DNA of 64,000 nt. It comes from Cohnella candidum. GTDB taxonomy: Bacteria; Bacillota; Bacilli; Paenibacillales; Paenibacillaceae. The stretch is taken from contig NZ_CP033433.1 of assembly GCF_003713065.1 (NCBI RefSeq), forward strand, positions 3,101,001 through 3,165,000, written 5' to 3'. Position 1 is the first letter of the stretch, and each line of letters starts with the position of its first letter. The notes beneath the pieces are model-generated. The model made no database searches. It was not told the origin of the DNA and saw only the letters and a list, made by a program, of their open reading frames with translations. Positions 62,279 through 64,000 of the stretch are shown piece after piece. The position numbers and the translations under genes were made by a program.

Positions 62279-64000
62279 TTACTTGAGTAACTCTTTGGCT
62301 AAACGGACGACGTTCTGCACGGAGAAGCCGAAGTGCGCCATGACTTCATTACCCGGTCCGGACGCGCCGAACGTGTCGATCGACAACACTTTGCCTTCCC
62401 GTCCGGCATAGCGGTCCCAGCCGAGCGAGATGCCGGCTTCGATCGCGATCCGGCGGGATACGGACTCCGGAAGCACGCTGTTCCGGTAATCCTCCGGTTG
62501 GCGGTCGAACAGCTCCCGGCTCGGCATCGCGACGACGCGTACGGAGACGCCGTCTTTTTCGAGCTCCGCTTTGGCGCCCGCGGCCAGGGAGACCTCCGAA
62601 CCGGTGCCGATGAGAATGACGTCCGGCTGCCCGTTCGTCTCCGTCAGGACGTAACCGCCTTTGGCGACGTTCGCGACGTTGGCTTTGGTTTCTTCGTAGA
62701 TCGGCAGGTTCTGACGGCTCAGGATCAGGGCGACGGGACCTTCTTTATTCTGGATCGCGTACGCCCAAGCGCTGGAAGTTTCGTTCGCGTCGGTCGGACG
62801 GATCACGGTGAGACCCGGAATGGTGCGCAACGCGGCCAGATGCTCCACGGGCTCGTGCGTCGGGCCGTCTTCGCCGACCGCGATCGAGTCGTGCGTGAAC
62901 ACGTAGACGACAGGAAGCTTTTGCAGGGCTGCAAGACGGATAGACGGGCGCAAGTAATCGCTGAAGACGAAGAAGGTGCTGACGAACGGGATGACGCCGC
63001 CATGCAGCGCCATGCCGTTGCCGGCCGCGCCCATCGCGTGCTCGCGGACGCCGAAGTACACGTTGCGGCCCGCGAACGATTCGATGGCGAACTTCTGCTC
63101 CCCTTTGATGTCCGTCATCGTGGAGTGCGACAAGTCCGCGCTTCCTCCGAAAATGGCCGGTACGGTTTTCAGATAGTGGTTGATCGCTTCCCCGCTCGCG
63201 ACGCGGGTGGAGACCGATTTGGCGGTATCGAACGTCAGAATATCGGCGGTTTCGACCGAGTAAGTGCCGTCAATCGCTTGCTCAAGCTCTTTGGCTTTCG
63301 CGGGATATTGAGTGGCGTACGAGGCGAGCAGCCGGTTCCATTCCTCTTCTTTAACCGCGCCTTGCCGTTTCAACTGCTCGAAATGGGCTTTGACCGGCTC
63401 CGGTACGGTGAACTCTTCTTCATGCTGCCAGCCATATACGGCCTTGGTGGCGATAGCCTCTTCTTTGCCGAGCGGATTCCCGTGCACTTTGTGCGTTCCT
63501 GCGGCTTTGCTGCCGTAGCCGATGATCGTGCGGACCTCGATCAGCGTCGGCTGCGAGTCGTGCGACTTGGCCTCCGCGATCGCGGCGGAGATGCTCGTAA
63601 GGTCGTTGCCGTCCTCCACCCGCAAATAGTGCCAATTCGCCGACTCCGCCCGTTTGCGCACATCTTCTCCGAAGCTCATGTTCAGATCGCCGTCCAGCGA
63701 GATGTCGTTGGAATCGTACAGCACGATCAATTTGCCCAGCTTCATGTGCCCGGCCATCGACATCGCTTCGTAGGAGATCCCCTCCATCAAGCAGCCGTCG
63801 CCGACGAGCGCGTACGTGTGATGGTCAACGACCGGAAAACCGTTCTCGTTGTATTTGGCCGCGAGATGGGCTTCGGCCATCGCCATTCCGACCGCCATCG
63901 CGATTCCTTGGCCCAGCGGACCGGTCGTTGCGTCCACGCCGTCGGTATGACCGTATTCCGGATGACCCGGCGTGCGGCTGTTCAGCTTGCGGAACTGCTT
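62279..64000 (-). CDS. tkt: Transketolase, second copy, N-terminus outside window
   Basis: Partial: 573 residues are visible and the frame is open to base 64000; the N-terminal about 95 residues lie beyond. It has the TPP/Mg motif GDGCLMEG and DSNDISLDG, and [12 protein letters not shown]. It is paralogous to the 18.7-kb copy but diverged (for example FRKLNSRTPGHPEYG here versus [15 protein letters not shown]). Likely cotranscribed with the aldolase gene. Confidence 0.93.
   Translation of the reverse strand, partial: KQFRKLNSRTPGHPEYGHTDGVDATTGPLGQGIAMAVGMAMAEAHLAAKYNENGFPVVDHHTYALVGDGCLMEGISYEAMSMAGHMKLGKLIVLYDSNDISLDGDLNMSFGEDVRKRAESANWHYLRVEDGNDLTSISAAIAEAKSHDSQPTLIEVRTIIGYGSKAAGTHKVHGNPLGKEEAIATKAVYGWQHEEEFTVPEPVKAHFEQLKRQGAVKEEEWNRLLASYATQYPAKAKELEQAIDGTYSVETADILTFDTAKSVSTRVASGEAINHYLKTVPAIFGGSADLSHSTMTDIKGEQKFAIESFAGRNVYFGVREHAMGAAGNGMALHGGVIPFVSTFFVFSDYLRPSIRLAALQKLPVVYVFTHDSIAVGEDGPTHEPVEHLAALRTIPGLTVIRPTDANETSSAWAYAIQNKEGPVALILSRQNLPIYEETKANVANVAKGGYVLTETNGQPDVILIGTGSEVSLAAGAKAELEKDGVSVRVVAMPSRELFDRQPEDYRNSVLPESVSRRIAIEAGISLGWDRYAGREGKVLSIDTFGASGPGNEVMAHFGFSVQNVVRLAKELLK

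Noticed and set aside
62279..64000. Second transketolase considered as a truncated pseudogene
   Set aside because: The frame is open to the last base with conserved residues upstream of the first in-window start; it is cut only by the window.

Overview
The window looks like chromosomal DNA from a GC-rich, spore-forming Firmicute of the Paenibacillaceae, most like Cohnella or Paenibacillus. This rests on gene content: YesM/YesN-type two-component pairs beside sugar ABC transporters, many glycoside hydrolases, a Gram-positive Tad pilus locus without a secretin, a CsoR-type copper operon, GTG/TTG starts behind strong AGGAGG-type ribosome binding sites, and abundant hairpin terminators. Most genes are on the minus strand. 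I saw no rRNA, tRNA, CRISPR array, transposase or phage gene. The window cuts a gene at each end (a CE7 esterase at base 1 and a transketolase at base 64000).

Layout. 1-8.5 kb: CE7 esterase, aldo/keto reductase, B12-binding radical SAM protein, GH1 glycosidase, small lipoprotein, Gfo/Idh dehydrogenase, Cof-type phosphatase, a YcxB-like protein and a membrane-GNAT fusion. 8.6-12.5 kb: sulfate transporter operon cysT-cysW-cysA-sbp with a promoter carrying an inverted repeat. 12.5-24.8 kb: housekeeping genes (yigZ, TerC, pgi, DinB, CGNR protein, ppnP, transketolase, purU, nfo and others) and an unusual dehydrogenase fused to a PilZ domain. 24.8-35.1 kb: a ten-gene Tad/Flp-type pilus operon (cpaE-like, tadA, tadB, tadC, flp pilin, three TadE/TadG-like proteins, prepilin peptidase, FHA protein) behind a clear promoter and a leader terminator. 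35.1-40.5 kb: CE1-like esterase, GH2 beta-mannosidase, a 50-bp tandem repeat, SPFH and NfeD proteins. 40.5-51.1 kb: a small membrane protein, shikimate kinase, then a sugar-sensing module: a membrane-tethered double sugar-binding protein, AraC-type response regulator, histidine kinase and a YtfQRT-YjfF-type furanose transporter. 51.3-56.1 kb: peptidase T and the copper operon copZ-copA, in which CopA carries an extra extracytoplasmic domain. 56.1-64 kb: EthD and NADP-dependent reductase-like genes, kdgK, eda, an ArsR-like regulator divergent from a GH51 arabinofuranosidase, then a transaldolase-like aldolase and a second transketolase.

The genes fit a plant-polysaccharide degrader: arabinofuranosidase, beta-mannosidase, beta-glucosidase and deacetylating esterases supply sugars; the YtfQRT-type transporter and its sensor take them up; transketolase/transaldolase and KdgK/Eda process pentoses and sugar acids. 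The observations I rate most interesting are the dehydrogenase-PilZ fusion, the CopA fusion with a possible internal translation start, the tethered double binding protein whose second half is a paralogue of the neighbouring transporter's binding protein, and the ArsR-like regulator with a perfect 9-bp palindrome.
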